Source: Ignavibacteriota bacterium (GTDB lineage: Bacteria; Bacteroidota; Ignavibacteria; Tepidaquicellales; Tepidaquicellaceae). From it: a stretch of DNA of 64,000 nt. The position numbers and the translations under genes were made by a program. Below are positions 25,914 to 34,784 of the stretch, piece after piece. The first letter of the stretch is position 1. Each line of letters opens with the position of its first letter. The notes under the pieces are model-generated. The model worked only from the letters and a program-made list of their open reading frames with translations. It was not told the origin of the DNA and made no database searches. The DNA lies in assembly GCA_016218085.1 (NCBI GenBank), contig JACREY010000012.1, positions 62,001-126,000 on the forward strand, read 5' to 3'.

Positions 25914-27215
25914 ATGATAGAAACTTCAAAAATTGCGGAAAAAACCGTTTTGGTTTTTTTCGCAAAGAAAAATGAAAATACGGTAAAAATAAAGGAATCT
26001 CTGGACGAACTTAAACTGCTCTCAGCCACGGCGGGGGCCGATGTTGTCAAAACTTTCTACCAGGTAAGCGATTCGTTCGATTCGCGTTTTATGATTGGTA
26101 AAGGAAAGGTTGAAGAAATTGCGGAATATGTCGAAGATAAAAATGTCTCACTCGTAATTTTTGAAAATGAACTTTCTTATACACAGCTCAGAAATCTCGA
26201 ACAGAAAATAAAATGCAAGATATTGGATAAGTCTAACCTGATACTGGATATTTTCGCCAATAATGCGCGCACCGCACAGGCAAAGCTTCAGGTGGAACTT
26301 GCTCAGCTGGAATACCTTCTGCCCCGGCTTACCCGCCAGTGGACACACCTTTCCAAGCAGTACGGCGGAATAGGGACAAAAGGTCCCGGCGAAACGCAGA
26401 TTGAAACAGACAGAAGGTTAATAAAAACTAAAATATCCGTTCTTAAAGAGAAACTCGGAAAAATAGACAGGCAGAGGAAAACACAGGCGCTTGAAAGAAA
26501 AAATCACATCAGACTTTCGCTTGTAGGATATACGAATGCGGGAAAATCAACCCTGCTGAACCTTCTGACGGATTCTAATGTATATGTAGAGGATAAGCTT
26601 TTTGCTACTCTGGATACTTCTACGCGCGCTCTTAAACTCAGCAATGAAAAAGTGAAAAAAGTTATATCGAGATTTCCGAAGAAAGTCCTGATATCGGATA
26701 CGGTGGGCTTCATTAAAAATCTCCCGCATAACCTGATAGAGTCTTTCAAGTCGACTCTCTCTGAAGTCGTGGAATCCGATATCCTGCTCCACGTTATCGA
26801 TGCCTCGAATCCGAACTTTGAAGAGCAGATGGCGGTTGTAAGGGATACGCTGGATGAAATAGGAGCGGGAAGCAGGAAAACAATAAATGTATTTAACAAA
26901 GTTGATATGCTAAAGGATTTTGAATTGCTCAGTCACCTTAAGGAAATGCATCCTGACGGTGTTTTTATTTCAGCCCGGAAAGGATTGAATGTTGAAAAAC
27001 TTCTGGGCAAGGTCAAAGAAGAACTGAGCAGTGAATATGAAGAGCGTATAATAAAAATCAAAAAAGAAAATTATAAATTGTTAAGCAATATTTACAAGCT
27101 TGCGGAAGTGCTGGATGTAAAGTACCTGAAAACCTTTACCAAAGCCACTCTTCGTGGTACCAAAGATAATCTTGATTTAATAGAAAAATTAAATTATGCC
27201 GACAACAACCATTAA
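25914..27215 (+). CDS. hflX: GTPase HflX
   Basis: A 433-residue ribosome-associated GTPase that splits stalled or hibernating ribosomes. The N-terminal HflX domain ends with GTKGPGETQIETDRRLIKTKI (about residues 153-173). The G domain has GYTNAGKSTLLNLLT (G1, about 205), DTVGFIKNLPHNLIESFKSTL (G3) and NKVD (G4). The ATG at 25914 is preferred over a TTG three codons earlier (25905), which lacks a ribosome site. The upstream spacer is rich in repeated ACTCT/CACTCT phrases (25840-25880). It is probably transcribed alone or with the small membrane gene that follows after 124 bp. Confidence 0.96.
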   Translation: MIETSKIAEKTVLVFFAKKNENTVKIKESLDELKLLSATAGADVVKTFYQVSDSFDSRFMIGKGKVEEIAEYVEDKNVSLVIFENELSYTQLRNLEQKIKCKILDKSNLILDIFANNARTAQAKLQVELAQLEYLLPRLTRQWTHLSKQYGGIGTKGPGETQIETDRRLIKTKISVLKEKLGKIDRQRKTQALERKNHIRLSLVGYTNAGKSTLLNLLTDSNVYVEDKLFATLDTSTRALKLSNEKVKKVISRFPKKVLISDTVGFIKNLPHNLIESFKSTLSEVVESDILLHVIDASNPNFEEQMAVVRDTLDEIGAGSRKTINVFNKVDMLKDFELLSHLKEMHPDGVFISARKGLNVEKLLGKVKEELSSEYEERIIKIKKENYKLLSNIYKLAEVLDVKYLKTFTKATLRGTKDNLDLIEKLNYADNNH

Positions 27216-27339
27216 ACAGTCGTAACAAAATTAACCTGAAGATATGAAATGATATTTTAATGTTCTGAAATTTAAACTGATAAAAAAAGTGCAACAGGTT
27301 ATAAAATAATTTTAGGAACATAAATAAATTTTACATTCT

Positions 27340-27672
27340 ATGGAGAATACATTTTTAAGCAAGAAAATGAAATGGTATCATTATTTAATGGTATTTCTTT
27401 CTGCGTTATTTTTAGCCAACTTTGTACCTCATTTTGTAAACGGAATATCCGGAATTCCTTTTCCGTCGCCATTTTCAAATCCCCCGGGAAAAGGACTGTC
27501 TTCACCATTAACAAATGTCATTTGGGCTTTCATAAATTTAATTCCGGGTTATTTTCTGTTAAGATACAGCAGAATGAACAGTAAAAATTATCTTGCCCTA
27601 ATTATTTTCTTTATTGGTATAGTAATTATGAGTATAAATTTAAGTTTGACATTTGCGGATAAAATGAAATAA
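27340..27672 (+). CDS. Small membrane protein, unknown function
   Basis: A 110-residue protein with three predicted membrane segments: about 12-30 (YHYLMVFLSALFLANFV), 60-78 (LTNVIWAFINLIPGYFLL) and 85-104 (LALIIFFIGIVIMSINL). Between the first two is a proline- and glycine-rich loop (GIPFPSPFSNPPGKG). No family is recognised. It lies 31 bp upstream of the acyl-CoA dehydrogenase, so they may share a transcript, but nothing links their functions. Confidence 0.7.
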   Translation: MENTFLSKKMKWYHYLMVFLSALFLANFVPHFVNGISGIPFPSPFSNPPGKGLSSPLTNVIWAFINLIPGYFLLRYSRMNSKNYLALIIFFIGIVIMSINLSLTFADKMK

Positions 27673-27703
27673 AGATATTATTAAAAATTACGAAAATTAA
27701 ATT

Positions 27704-28879
27704 ATGGAAATATCAAAAAATAAAAATCCTGATTATTATTTATTAAACGAACTTTTTACCGATGAGGAAAAAGCAATCAGGGATACCGTGAGGGAATTTG
27801 TTAATCACGAAGTGATTCCCATCATAGAAAAATACAATCAGGAAATGAAATTTCCGTTTCAGATTATTCCTAAAATGGGCGAGCTTGGAATCTTCGGTCC
27901 CACGCTCCCCCCCGAATACGGCGGAATGGGAATTAACAATGTTGCCTACGGACTCATTATGCAGGAACTCGAGCGAGGCGATAGCGGCGTAAGAAGTTTT
28001 GCCTCCGTTCAGTCAGGACTTGTTATGTATCCGATTTACACTTTCGGAAGCGAAGAACAGAAAAAATTCTGGCTGCCGAAACTTGCATCCGCAGAAAAAA
28101 TCGGATGCTTCGGACTTACCGAGCCCGATTTCGGAAGCAATCCCGGCGGAATGATTACAAAAGCAGAAAAAGTTGACGGTGGATACCTGCTTAACGGTGC
28201 CAAGATGTGGATTACAAACGGCACCATCGCAGATGTTGCAGTTGTCTGGGCTAAACTTGAAGGTAAGGTTCGCGGCTTCCTTGTTGAAAAAGGAACGAAA
28301 GGATTTTCCGCTCCCGAAACAAAAGGGAAATTATCCCTTCGCGCATCGGTTACATCCGAACTTGTATTCGAAGACTGCCTTATACCCGAAGAAAATATTC
28401 TGCCCAACAGCGGAGGACTTAAGTCTCCGCTTATGTGCCTTACGCAGGCAAGATACGGAATTGCCTGGGGAGTGGTCGGACTTGCAATGGAATGCTACAA
28501 TACCGCGCTTGATTATTCACTCTCGCGCATTCAGTTCGGCAAACCCATAGCATCTTTTCAGATTACACAGGAAAAACTTGCTTATATGCTTACTGAAATT
28601 ACAAAAGCGCAATTGCTCTGCTTCCATCTTGCCAAACTGAAAGACGGCGGCACGATGCGCCCCCAGCACGTTTCTATGGCTAAGCGTAACAATTGCGAAA
28701 TTGCAAAAACAATTGCAAGTATGTCACGCGAAATGCTCGGCGCCAACGGCATTCTGGACGAATATCCCGTGATGAGGCATCTGAATAATATCGAATCCGT
28801 AAAAACATATGAAGGCACGCACGAAATGCATACGCTCATTCTCGGCGAAGATATTACGGGAATAGCCGCATTTGAATAA
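27704..28879 (+). CDS. Acyl-CoA dehydrogenase, glutaryl-CoA dehydrogenase type
   Basis: A 391-residue flavoprotein. The glutaryl-CoA dehydrogenase subgroup is suggested by GVRSFASVQSGLVMYPI (about 94-110), whose arginine and following serine match the residues that hold the glutarate carboxylate in the human enzyme. The catalytic base glutamate is in KTYEGTHEMH (about 367-376). FAD-binding segments include CFGLTEPDFGSNPGGM and KMWITNG. The reaction would be oxidation and decarboxylation of glutaryl-CoA to crotonyl-CoA, as in lysine or tryptophan breakdown. No electron-transfer flavoprotein gene is adjacent. A 7-bp-period repeat tract separates it from ispH. Confidence 0.92.
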   Translation: MEISKNKNPDYYLLNELFTDEEKAIRDTVREFVNHEVIPIIEKYNQEMKFPFQIIPKMGELGIFGPTLPPEYGGMGINNVAYGLIMQELERGDSGVRSFASVQSGLVMYPIYTFGSEEQKKFWLPKLASAEKIGCFGLTEPDFGSNPGGMITKAEKVDGGYLLNGAKMWITNGTIADVAVVWAKLEGKVRGFLVEKGTKGFSAPETKGKLSLRASVTSELVFEDCLIPEENILPNSGGLKSPLMCLTQARYGIAWGVVGLAMECYNTALDYSLSRIQFGKPIASFQITQEKLAYMLTEITKAQLLCFHLAKLKDGGTMRPQHVSMAKRNNCEIAKTIASMSREMLGANGILDEYPVMRHLNNIESVKTYEGTHEMHTLILGEDITGIAAFE

Positions 28880-28883
28880 TTAA

Positions 28884-28925
28884 GTGATTAGTGGTTGGTG
28901 ATTAAAGGTCGGTGATTAGTTTTTC
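28884..28925. repeat. Heptanucleotide-period tract between acyl-CoA dehydrogenase and ispH
   Basis: Six 7-mers in register: GTGATTA, GTGGTTG, GTGATTA, AAGGTCG, GTGATTA, GTTTTTC, then TAATTTA and TTATTTA. From about 28950, the phrase AATAAC recurs at 7- to 9-bp spacing up to the ispH start at 28983. Nearly the whole spacer is periodic. Confidence 0.7.
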
Positions 28926-28982
28926 TAATTTATTATTTAAAAAGTTTTTAATAACTTAATAACGTAATAACCAAATAACAAT

Positions 28983-30218
28983 ATGAGGGAATTTGACATT
29001 CCGCTGTTTTACAAGAGCAAGGTTATTTCAAGCGTAAAGAAAATGCGCCAGGAAACGGATTCCCGCAAGAAAGATTACACTCCTTCCGTGCTGGATTTCG
29101 GACCCGTTGTGTTTTATATTGCACGGCATTTTGGGTTTTGTTACGGAGTGGAAAACGCAATCGAAATTTCATATAAGGCGCTTGAGGAAAATCCCGGTAA
29201 AAAAATTTACCTCCTGAGCGAAATGATTCATAATCCCGAAGTGAATAACGACCTTGTCAGCCGCGGAGTCAGCTTCATTATGGATACAAGCGGAAGCCTT
29301 CTTATTCCCTGGGAAACACTGAAACCGGATGATATAGTTATCATACCCGCATTCGGAACCACTCTGGAAATACAGAAGAAGATTGACGAACTGAATTCTC
29401 ATACAATCAGCTATGATACGACCTGTCCCTTCGTGGAAAAAGTCTGGAACCGCGCCGCTTCGCTTGGCAAATCCGGCTTCACAATCATAGTACACGGCAA
29501 GCATAACCACGAGGAAACAAAGGCAACATTCTCCCATAGCAAGGAAAACGCACCGACTCTTATTTTAAGAGACCTGAATGAAGCGAAAATTCTCGGCGAT
29601 GTAATACTCGGAAAAAAATCGGATGAGGAAATAAAAGAACTGTTTAAAATTTTCCGCGACAGGTATTCTAAAAATTTTGATATAAATCTCCATCTTGAAA
29701 AAATCGGAGTAGTAAACCAGACTACTATGCTGGCGTCTGAAACCGAGGCAATTGCAAATTACCTGAAAGATATAATGATAAAGAAATTCGGGGAGAAGAA
29801 TATCAGGGAGCATTTTGCGGATACGCGGGATACGCTCTGCTATGCCACGCACGATAACCAGCGCGCCACGCTTGCCCTGCTGGAAAAAGATGCCGATATT
29901 GCTGTCGTGGTCGGCGGATATAACAGCTCCAACACTTCGCACATAGTAGAGCTTTGCGAGGAAAAACTCCCGACATACTTTATTTCATCATCGAAGGAAA
30001 TCGAATCGGATAAAATCATAAACCACTACAACTTCCACGAACATAAAAAACTTAAAACCGAATATTATTTGCCGCAAAAGGAAAAAGTGAAAATCATTCT
30101 CACAAGCGGCGCCTCCTGCCCCGATGCCATAGTGGAAGAGGTGATGAATAAACTGCTTTCATACTTCAGCAATACAAGAAAAACAGACGAAGTGCTTAAT
30201 ACGCTAATTTCAAAATAA
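28983..30218 (+). CDS. ispH: 4-hydroxy-3-methylbut-2-enyl diphosphate reductase (long form)
   Basis: A 411-residue IspH, longer than the about 315-residue E. coli type and like the long form of Bacteroidota and cyanobacteria. It makes IPP and DMAPP at the end of the MEP isoprenoid pathway with a 4Fe-4S cluster. The three cluster cysteines are in ARHFGFCYGVENAI (about 46-59), SYDTTCPFVEKVW (about 145) and TSGASCPDAIVEEV (about 383). The substrate-site VHGKHNHEET is present. It follows the acyl-CoA dehydrogenase after a 103-bp repeat-filled spacer. Confidence 0.95.
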   Translation: MREFDIPLFYKSKVISSVKKMRQETDSRKKDYTPSVLDFGPVVFYIARHFGFCYGVENAIEISYKALEENPGKKIYLLSEMIHNPEVNNDLVSRGVSFIMDTSGSLLIPWETLKPDDIVIIPAFGTTLEIQKKIDELNSHTISYDTTCPFVEKVWNRAASLGKSGFTIIVHGKHNHEETKATFSHSKENAPTLILRDLNEAKILGDVILGKKSDEEIKELFKIFRDRYSKNFDINLHLEKIGVVNQTTMLASETEAIANYLKDIMIKKFGEKNIREHFADTRDTLCYATHDNQRATLALLEKDADIAVVVGGYNSSNTSHIVELCEEKLPTYFISSSKEIESDKIINHYNFHEHKKLKTEYYLPQKEKVKIILTSGASCPDAIVEEVMNKLLSYFSNTRKTDEVLNTLISK

Positions 30219-30406
30219 ACCCCCTCAATACCTTTCCAAAGCACATAAATTATGGATTAGGATAATATATTCGTTATTGATAATTTGTAAAAGAATCCGT
30301 TTTAACGGAAGAGCATCAGGTATGCTATAATAAAATAACAAATTTCATATGGAGCTAAGTTTTAATCCCTGACGGAAGAAAGTTTAACCATAAACTTTAA
30401 ATAATT

Positions 30407-31474
30407 ATGAAAAAGAGAACCATTCTATCCGTTTTAATTATTATATGTGTTTATTTTGCTTTATTTACTTTGTCCTCCTGCCATAAGGATGAAAATCCCG
30501 TCAAGCCGGTTGATCCACCGCCTCCTGTTCATCCGGATACTGCAGACAGGTATGTTTGGAAAGTGTATTATCCTGCTATACATCCTACATTTGTCTATGC
30601 GGCTGATACGGATAGAGTGTATATGATAGGTGATGGATATTTACAGTTATATAATGGATTACATATAGGTGTATATAATCTTAATTATCAGGATTTTAAC
30701 GCTGATAATGTTTATGGTTATGATAAAAATAACGTATTTGTAATAGGAGCATTTTGGATAAGTGAAAAAAGGTATCCGGGATTAAAGAAAATATCAAACG
30801 GCGGCTATACAGATTACCATTGGAATGACACAGGAGCTTATTTGTATGATATGTTTGTAACTGGTCCGAACCAACTATGGATATCGGCATTATATACAAG
30901 CAAAGTATATTATTTTAATAACGGTATTGTTGACACATATAAAATAAATAGTACTGACAGTTTATTGTACGAATTTTTTTATAAAGGAAAAGACAATAGT
31001 TTTTATATATTTGCAATGCAATCATCAAACGAACAAAACGGATATTTTTATACGTATAAATTCGTAAATGACCATTTTGAATTATTAAATAAAGAATATT
31101 ATAATGACTTCCCTTATTTATATAGATGTGGTGTAGATGTATTAATGCGAACATATCATTCACAAAATATTAAATATTTCGATGGAAACGGTTGGGTTTA
31201 TCATTCAACTTATGATTCACTATATACTGAAATTCCTGTAAAAATTGGAGGTGTTTCTAAAGATTCACTTACTGCGATAAGTAATGATTGGGGAAGAATT
31301 AAAACCTATGGATATACCAGCGGTTGGCGTGATGAAAAATTTATGTGGGATGAGCCAAGTGCAAACAGATTAAAATATAATGTCGAGGCAAAATTCGGGA
31401 ACATATATTTTACAGTCTGGGGACTTGGAAACAGTTTGTACATCGGTCGACCTAATAAAAATTTAAAAAATTAA
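30407..31474 (+). CDS. Lipoprotein of unknown function
   Basis: A 355-residue exported protein. Residues 1-24 are a lipoprotein signal with lipobox LSSC, then a charged and proline-rich linker (KPVDPPPPVHPDT). The remainder is rich in Tyr, Asn and Asp with repeated YDKNNVFVIGAFW-like beta segments (about 80-350), suggesting a propeller-like fold related to BNR proteins. There is no T9SS domain, so it is likely anchored by lipid. It is 12 bp from the truncated BNR gene that follows. I cannot name a family. Confidence 0.65.
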   Translation: MKKRTILSVLIIICVYFALFTLSSCHKDENPVKPVDPPPPVHPDTADRYVWKVYYPAIHPTFVYAADTDRVYMIGDGYLQLYNGLHIGVYNLNYQDFNADNVYGYDKNNVFVIGAFWISEKRYPGLKKISNGGYTDYHWNDTGAYLYDMFVTGPNQLWISALYTSKVYYFNNGIVDTYKINSTDSLLYEFFYKGKDNSFYIFAMQSSNEQNGYFYTYKFVNDHFELLNKEYYNDFPYLYRCGVDVLMRTYHSQNIKYFDGNGWVYHSTYDSLYTEIPVKIGGVSKDSLTAISNDWGRIKTYGYTSGWRDEKFMWDEPSANRLKYNVEAKFGNIYFTVWGLGNSLYIGRPNKNLKN

Positions 31475-31486
31475 AATAAAAACGAA

Positions 31487-32011
31487 ATGAAAAAAATAAT
31501 TATAGCAATTCTATTTTTTTGTTCAACAATTCTATTTAGTCAAAGTTCCTGGTACAAAAGCACGATATCAAATCAGGAAAACAAAAATTTATATGTCGAT
31601 TTTATTAATGCTGATGTCGGATATGCAGTTGAATGGGATATGCCGGGTAATAGTACAATGACAATTTATAAATCTACAAATAAAGGTGTTAACTGGTCTT
31701 TAGTAGGAAATTTAGGAGAAGTAACTTCAGATATTGGACCTATTATTAAATTTTTAAACGAAAGCACAGGATATTTATTTTCAACTACTTCTCCGAGTCT
31801 CGAACAAGATGAAATATACGTCTATAAAACTACTAACGGAGGTATTAACTGGAATCAATGGTCTAATTATTTCCATAATTATCATTGGGGACATTGGGGA
31901 AAACCAGAATATTTTTCTCTTGATTTTAAGAGCAACAACTTAGTTTTTTTAAGTACTGAATCCGCTGTATATAAATCTTCCCGTTTCGGAGAGTCTCTCC
32001 GATGTTCTTAA
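31487..32011 (+). pseudogene. Truncated BNR/Ycf48-type secreted protein, cut at a palindrome
   Basis: A 174-residue open frame with a signal peptide (ends LFSQS) and two to three BNR-like repeats (IYKSTNKGVNW, VYKTTNGGINW). It stops abruptly after AVYKSS, where an inverted repeat starts at about 31986. The last residues, RFGESLRCS, are encoded by the palindrome. No T9SS domain follows in any frame before the next gene, although every intact relative in the window has one. The reading is a gene that lost its 3' half when repeat DNA arrived. It could still make a short secreted protein. Confidence 0.7.
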
Positions 32012-32025
32012 TCGGAGGACTCTCG
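31986..32025. repeat. Palindromic repeat at the 3' end of the truncated BNR gene
   Basis: TCGGAGAGTCTCTCCGAT (31986-32003) pairs with ATCGGAGGACTCTCGA (32011-32026) with small bulges. The stop codon of the truncated gene lies in its second half. It has the size and form of the other small palindromes in the window. Confidence 0.65.
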
Positions 32026-32109
32026 AAGAAAACCCTGGTTCCAAAATAAACCCAATAACTCCACTGAATATTTAAAAAATCTTCATTAAATTCCAATTGT
32101 ACACAATAG

Positions 32110-32194
32110 ATGTCATTGTGAGGTGACCGTTTGAAGAAATCCACTTTTTCTATGTTTTTCGAGGATTTTCTTCAGCCGGGGCTCGCAATGACAT
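32110..32194. repeat. 85-bp hairpin-forming repeat with T6 tail
   Basis: ATGTCATTGTGAG (32110-32122) pairs with CTCGCAATGACAT (32182-32194), the single difference being a G-T pair. Inside, GAAGAAATCC (32133-32142) pairs with GGATTTTCTTC (32163-32173) with one bulge. Six T residues follow (32194-32199). It can act as a terminator for the upstream genes, and it sits directly before the purine-type operon. Confidence 0.75.
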
Positions 32195-32253
32195 TTTTTC
32201 TCTCCGATATACAACCAAAAGGAGGAAAGTTTTTTGAAATTTTAAGAGGAATT

Positions 32254-34773
32254 ATGAAACCATTTTTAACAGATGCGCAGTTGAAAGCAGAACTTAATAA
32301 ATGCGAATACTGCGAGGAGAAACCCTGTAAAGAAGCCTGTCCTGTGGATTGCTCGCCAACCGATTTCATTATGGCTGTAAAAAAAGGAGCGGATTCCGAT
32401 TATGAAAGAGCCGCCGCAATTATTATGGGAAGCAACCCGCTCGGAGGTGTTTGCGGATATGTATGCCCTGACTTCCACTGTATGAAGGTGTGCGTACACA
32501 AGAATTTTAACGAGCCCGTGAAAATCCCGCCCGTGCAGGCAACCATTATTGCAAAGGCAAAGAAGCTGAATGCAATGCCGGTCTTTAACAAAAAAGATAA
32601 GAACGGATTTAAAGTTGCCGTGGTAGGCGCGGGTCCCGCAGGTCTGGGTGCGGCATCAGTCCTTGCGCAAAAAGGATACGAAGTCGAGATATTCGAAAAA
32701 GATAAAAAGCCGGGAGGAATGTGCAACCTGATTCCTGATGAAAGACTCGATAAAAAAGTTCTTTATACCGATATAGATTTTCTGCTCGGTCTCGGTAAAA
32801 TCAAAATCAACTACGGCGAAGAGTTTATAACAAACAGAAAAATATCAAATGAAAAATCAAACCCGAAAGATAAAGAAGAATCACCCGATAACTTCGATGC
32901 AATTATTTTTTCTACGGGACTCACAAAGGAATTTACGCTTGGTATAAAGAATGAAGACTATGCACATAAATGGATTGCATATCTTACCAATCAGAAAAAA
33001 ATTAATGTAAAGAATCACCGCGTAGCTGTTATAGGCGGCGGAGCAGTTGCAATTGACTGCGCTCTCACTGCAAAAACCCGCGGAGCAAAATCAGTGGAAA
33101 TGCTGATGCTTGAGAAGCTTGATGAAATGCCGCTTACAGCCGCAGAGCGCGAACACCTGCTCGAATACGAAATTGAAATTACAGGAAGAACAAAAGTTAA
33201 TGAAATTTCCGTAACGGGAAAAAAAGTAAGTGGAATTTTGACGCAGAAAGTTATTCTGCCTTCAAATAAAAAATTCCATCCGAAGAATATTATTACTGAT
33301 AAATCATCAAAACCGCATTTCAGGAATTTCGATACAGTTATTATTGCAATCGGTGCCCGCTCTGAAGTCATACAGGCAAAGGAAAAGGGCGTGTTCTATA
33401 CGGGCGATATGGTGAACGGACCGACAACAGTTGTGGAAGCGGTCGCCGCAGGAAAAAACACAGCCGCAATCGTTGATGCATTTATTCAAAATGAAAAGAA
33501 ACCGAAAATCCCAAAGAATGTAAAAAGCGGGGTTACGCTCGACGGAAAGAATTTGATTCCTGTCAGCCTTGAAACGGAATTCTTCGGCAGAAAAATTTTA
33601 TCTCCGTTCCTGCTTTCTGCCGCACCTCCTTCAGACGGATTTGACCAGATGAAAATGGCATATGAGCACGGCTGGGCAGGCGGTGTGATGAAAACTGCAT
33701 TCGATGATGTTCCGATTCACATTCCCTCGCAGTATATGTTCGCCGTAACGCAGAGCACATACGGCAACTGCGATAATGTTTCGGGTCATCCGCTCGAAAG
33801 AGTCTGCAGGGAAATCGAAATGCTTGTTAGGGAATTCCCGGAAAGGCTTACAATGGCATCAACAGGCGGACCTGTTACCGACAATGATGAAGAAGATAAA
33901 AAAGTATGGGTATCGAATACAAAGAAACTCGAAGCAGCCGGAGCTATGGGAATCGAATACAGTCTCTCCTGTCCGCAAGGCGGAGACGGCACCAAGGGCG
34001 ATATAGTTTCGCAGGATGCGGAGCTGACGGGCAAAATTATAGATTGGGTAATGGAAGCCAGCAATTATGAAACTCCGAAACTTTTCAAGCTCACCGCCGC
34101 AGTAACTGCAATCTATCCTATCATTGCGGAAATAAAAAGAGTCTTTGCAAAATATCCGGGAAAGAAAGCAGGCGTCACGCTTGCAAATACTTTCCCTGCG
34201 CTTTCTTTCAGGAAGGGCGAAAAGGAAACCTGGGAAGAAGGCGTTGTAATCGGGCTTTCAGGCGAAGGGGTTATTCCAATCAGCAATCTCACACTTGCAA
34301 ATGTTTCTAAACTCGGAATAGTCGTTTCGGGCAACGGCGGTCCGATGGATTATAAATCCGCAGCGGATTTCCTTGCGCTCGGAGCAGAGACTGTTCAGTT
34401 CTGCACAATCGCAATGAAATACGGATATGGTATAATAGATGAATTGCATTCGGGATTAAGCTACCTGCTTAAAGAAAGAGGATTGAATTCCGTGAAAGAG
34501 CTTATCGGATGCGCTCTGCCGAATCCTGTTACGGGATTTATGGATTTAACTTCTCTAAAAAAGATTTCCGATGTGAATAAAGAACTGTGCGAGCACTGCG
34601 GAAACTGTACCAGGTGCCCGTATCAGGCGATTGAACTTAACGGTAAAAAAATTCCGGTTACCGATGCATCCAAATGTATCGGCTGCTCTATCTGCGCGCA
34701 GAAATGTTTCTCGGGGGCGCTCTTTATGAGAGAGAGAACAGAAAAAGAACTTGAAGTATTAAACGAAGCATAA
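32254..34773 (+). CDS. Dihydropyrimidine-dehydrogenase-like multidomain oxidoreductase (PreT-PreA fusion)
   Basis: An 839-residue iron-sulfur flavoprotein. Domain order follows mammalian DPD. An N-terminal helical 4Fe-4S domain has C17, C20, C25, C29 and NPLGGVCGYVCP; FAD/NAD(P) domains follow (VAVVGAGPAGLGAASVL at about 120); then an FMN TIM barrel (LLSAAPPSDGF to GNGGPMDYKSA, about 435-745); then two C-terminal clusters (CEHCGNCTRC, CIGCSICAQKC, from about 777). The ATG at 32254 has an AGAGGA site. An upstream in-frame ATG at 32131 would begin inside the 85-bp hairpin repeat. By hand alignment, the loop after LSCPQG reads GDIVSQD where porcine DPD has GLACGQD, so the DPD catalytic cysteine is absent. 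It heads the purine-type operon and may fill the YgfK position. Confidence 0.85.
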   Translation: MKPFLTDAQLKAELNKCEYCEEKPCKEACPVDCSPTDFIMAVKKGADSDYERAAAIIMGSNPLGGVCGYVCPDFHCMKVCVHKNFNEPVKIPPVQATIIAKAKKLNAMPVFNKKDKNGFKVAVVGAGPAGLGAASVLAQKGYEVEIFEKDKKPGGMCNLIPDERLDKKVLYTDIDFLLGLGKIKINYGEEFITNRKISNEKSNPKDKEESPDNFDAIIFSTGLTKEFTLGIKNEDYAHKWIAYLTNQKKINVKNHRVAVIGGGAVAIDCALTAKTRGAKSVEMLMLEKLDEMPLTAAEREHLLEYEIEITGRTKVNEISVTGKKVSGILTQKVILPSNKKFHPKNIITDKSSKPHFRNFDTVIIAIGARSEVIQAKEKGVFYTGDMVNGPTTVVEAVAAGKNTAAIVDAFIQNEKKPKIPKNVKSGVTLDGKNLIPVSLETEFFGRKILSPFLLSAAPPSDGFDQMKMAYEHGWAGGVMKTAFDDVPIHIPSQYMFAVTQSTYGNCDNVSGHPLERVCREIEMLVREFPERLTMASTGGPVTDNDEEDKKVWVSNTKKLEAAGAMGIEYSLSCPQGGDGTKGDIVSQDAELTGKIIDWVMEASNYETPKLFKLTAAVTAIYPIIAEIKRVFAKYPGKKAGVTLANTFPALSFRKGEKETWEEGVVIGLSGEGVIPISNLTLANVSKLGIVVSGNGGPMDYKSAADFLALGAETVQFCTIAMKYGYGIIDELHSGLSYLLKERGLNSVKELIGCALPNPVTGFMDLTSLKKISDVNKELCEHCGNCTRCPYQAIELNGKKIPVTDASKCIGCSICAQKCFSGALFMRERTEKELEVLNEA

Positions 34774-34784
34774 AAAAGAGTTTA

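Noticed and set aside
32131-32253. Upstream in-frame extension of the DPD-like gene starting at 32131
   Set aside because: The 41 extra residues are encoded mostly by an 85-bp hairpin repeat and do not match the family; the ATG at 32254 has a good AGAGGA ribosome site and begins exactly at the expected N-terminus.
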